NCBI GenBank assembly: GCA_041625575.1
Contig: JBFJTG010000003.1
Coordinates: 1 to 64,000 of the forward strand
Length of the DNA stretch: 64,000 nucleotides
From: Litorivivens sp041625575
Lineage (GTDB): Bacteria > Pseudomonadota > Gammaproteobacteria > Pseudomonadales > Spongiibacteraceae
Direction of reading: 5' to 3'
Part shown: positions 62,562 through 64,000 of the stretch, one piece after another
Layout: every line of letters starts with the position of its first letter
Position numbering within the stretch: position 1 is the stretch's first letter
Translations under genes and position numbers: made by a program
The notes under the pieces: model-generated
Told to the model about the DNA's origin: nothing
Seen by the model: the letters and a program-made list of their open reading frames with translations, nothing else
Database searches by the model: none

Positions 62562-64000
62562 TTAAAGTCGAGCAACACCAAAGCTAGTGGGGTTAAGGCT
62601 TCGCTCATCACCCTCTTTACACACACCCAGAACGAAAGCCACCACCGAGCGCGTATCACGCGGGTCTATCATGCCGTCGTCCCACATGCGCGCCGTGTTA
62701 GCCAAGGCGTGGGATTTCGCAGCCATGGTATCTACCGTGTCTTTTTCCAGCGCATCGAGAAGCTCTTCGTTCACTTGCCCTGCTCGCTCCATTTTTGCGG
62801 TCGCTACTTGACGCAGCACACTACCGGCTTGCGCGGGCCCCATCACCGACACGACCGTGCGCGGCCAGGCAAACATAAAGCGCGGCTCCATGCCGCGACC
62901 ACACATTGCATAGTTACCCGCACCGTAGGATCCCCCCACCACGATACTGATACGCGGCACTTTGGCGTTGGTCACCGCCTGAATAAGTTTTGAACCGTGC
63001 TTGATAATACCGGCTTGCTCGGCTTCGGTGCCCACAATGAATCCCGTGGTGTTATGCAAGAACAGCAAAGGAACCCGCGACTGCTCGCACAACTGAATAA
63101 ACTGGCCAGCTTTGGCGGCACCCTTGGCAGTGATCGGACCGTTATTGCCAATTACACCGCAGGCCAAGCCTTCAATACGCACATGACCACAGACCGTGCC
63201 AATATCAAAATCAGATTTAAACTCAAGGAAATCCGAACCATCGGCGATACGCGCAATGATTTCGCGTACGTCGTAGGGCGTTTTAGGATCTTCCGGAACA
63301 ACACCCAGCAGCTCTTCACTCGAATACAGCGGCTCATTATAGTTCGCGATTTCTACATCGGGCGCGTGGCGACTCCAATCCAACTTACCCGCAATTTCAC
63401 GGGCGATGCGAATGCCGTCCGCATCGTTCTCAGCGAGATAATCGGCTGTTCCTGCCAGCTCCGCGTGCATTTCAGCGCCGCCTATTTCCTCATCAGTAGC
63501 CACTTCACCCGTAGCCGCTTTTAGTAATGCAGGGCCTGCCAGATACACTGTGGATTGCTTACGCACCATGATGACGTAGTCAGATAAGCCGGGCTGATAG
63601 GCGCCACCTGCTGTGGCACTGCCGTGCACGACGGTAATTTGCGGAATACCGGCAGCAGACAATCGGGCCTGAATCGCAAAGCCCGAACCTGAAGGGCCGA
63701 AAAAATCACCCAGCAATTTCAAGTTGCCGCCACCACTTTGTGCGAGTGTCAGGACCGGAAGTTTGTTTTCCTTCGCGATGCCAAGCATGCGCTGACGCTT
63801 GGTGCTACCCAAGGGGGTAATGGTGCCGCCTTTGGTTAGGTAGTCATCCACCAGCACCATGCAGCGCACACCGGCGATGTAGCCAATTCCAGTAATGCAG
63901 CTACCACCAGCACCAGAGCCATCAGTATCTTCTTCCTGCATATAGCCGCAAAGCGTGGCCATCTCCAAAAAGGGAGAACCTGCATCGAGCAACGCACTCA
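62562..64000 (-). CDS. Acyl-CoA carboxylase beta subunit, geranyl-CoA-carboxylase-like (5' end beyond window)
   Basis: The frame is open to the window edge (479 codons), so roughly 60 N-terminal residues are missing. The carboxyltransferase signature is clear: LAQSGGGNLKLLGDFFGPSGSGFAIQARLSAAG, GSATAGGAYQPGLSDYVIMV, HNTTGFIVGTEAEQAGIIKHGSKLIQAV and VVGGSYGAGNYAMCGRGMEPRFMFAWPRTVVSVMG. The AMCGRG form, rather than GMCGRA of methylcrotonyl-CoA carboxylase, resembles AtuC, the geranyl-CoA subunit. That points to branched-terpenoid acids but is not proof. It is the first visible gene of the operon; its promoter lies outside. Confidence 0.88.
   Translation of the reverse strand, partial: SALLDAGSPFLEMATLCGYMQEEDTDGSGAGGSCITGIGYIAGVRCMVLVDDYLTKGGTITPLGSTKRQRMLGIAKENKLPVLTLAQSGGGNLKLLGDFFGPSGSGFAIQARLSAAGIPQITVVHGSATAGGAYQPGLSDYVIMVRKQSTVYLAGPALLKAATGEVATDEEIGGAEMHAELAGTADYLAENDADGIRIAREIAGKLDWSRHAPDVEIANYNEPLYSSEELLGVVPEDPKTPYDVREIIARIADGSDFLEFKSDFDIGTVCGHVRIEGLACGVIGNNGPITAKGAAKAGQFIQLCEQSRVPLLFLHNTTGFIVGTEAEQAGIIKHGSKLIQAVTNAKVPRISIVVGGSYGAGNYAMCGRGMEPRFMFAWPRTVVSVMGPAQAGSVLRQVATAKMERAGQVNEELLDALEKDTVDTMAAKSHALANTARMWDDGMIDPRDTRSVVAFVLGVCKEGDERSLNPTSFGVARL

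Noticed and set aside
1..64000. CRISPR array, tRNA/rRNA genes, prophage or intact transposase
   Set aside because: No spaced direct repeats, no cloverleaf or rRNA-like sequence, and no integrase, transposase or phage structural gene was recognised.

Overview
The window looks like chromosomal DNA from a marine-type gammaproteobacterium, probably a Cellvibrionales/Spongiibacteraceae-like lineage. This is inferred from YfhL ferredoxin, YqcC and DUF6279 genes, several large TonB-dependent receptors (TBDRs), a WS/DGAT storage-lipid acyltransferase, REP-like palindromes and moderate GC. No species can be named from sequence alone. I saw no rRNA, tRNA, CRISPR array, prophage or intact insertion sequence.

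Left part (1-25.6 kb), mostly housekeeping. It holds the cytosolic part of a ZntB/CorA transporter (cut by the window edge), an LLM-class flavin oxidoreductase, mutM, coaD, a YfhL-type ferredoxin, ggt, a methionine-salvage block mtnB-mtnD-mtnC, an acyltransferase and a DUF6279 lipoprotein. A catabolic island follows at 9.0-16.0 kb: an alpha/beta hydrolase divergent from a TetR regulator with two operator-like repeats, then a TBDR, a secreted PHB-depolymerase-like esterase and an AlkK-like acyl-CoA ligase. Next come two histidine kinases divergent from a FixJ-type regulator, then yqcC, a REP cluster, a DinG-type helicase and a large acyltransferase.

Middle part (25.6-57.7 kb), a dense uptake and catabolism region. 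One operon encodes a membrane protein, a TBDR, a DUF1838 protein and a DUF169 protein, and is divergent from an amidohydrolase. The rest holds two more TBDRs, an acetoacetate-decarboxylase-family protein, a 3-hydroxyacyl-CoA dehydrogenase-like protein, a frameshifted esterase, SDRs, a quinone-reductase-like MDR, an SMP-30-like protein, lipases, WS/DGAT, FadD, an MFS carrier, and a beta-oxidation-like set (acyl-CoA dehydrogenase, MaoC, SDR, thiolase). Two paralogous XRE/MmyB-type regulators with nearly identical recognition helices lie in this region.

The most interesting observation is an 18-bp motif, GACNTNNNATGTCNTGGT on the minus strand. It occurs four times, always upstream of a minus-strand operon (TBDR; ADC/HCDH/esterase; SMP-30/SDR/MDR; ACAD/MaoC/SDR/thiolase). 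Each copy sits 18-20 bp before a plausible -10 box, where a class II activator would bind. With the paired regulators, this suggests an undescribed regulon joining these operons into one pathway for an unknown hydrophobic or carbonyl-containing substrate.

Right part (57.9-64.0 kb): an operon of an acyl-CoA carboxylase beta subunit (cut by the edge), an enoyl-CoA hydratase, a biotin-containing alpha subunit and an AtuA-family protein. It resembles acyclic terpene (atu) or leucine/isovalerate (liu) catabolism, and the beta subunit looks more geranyl-CoA-carboxylase-like.
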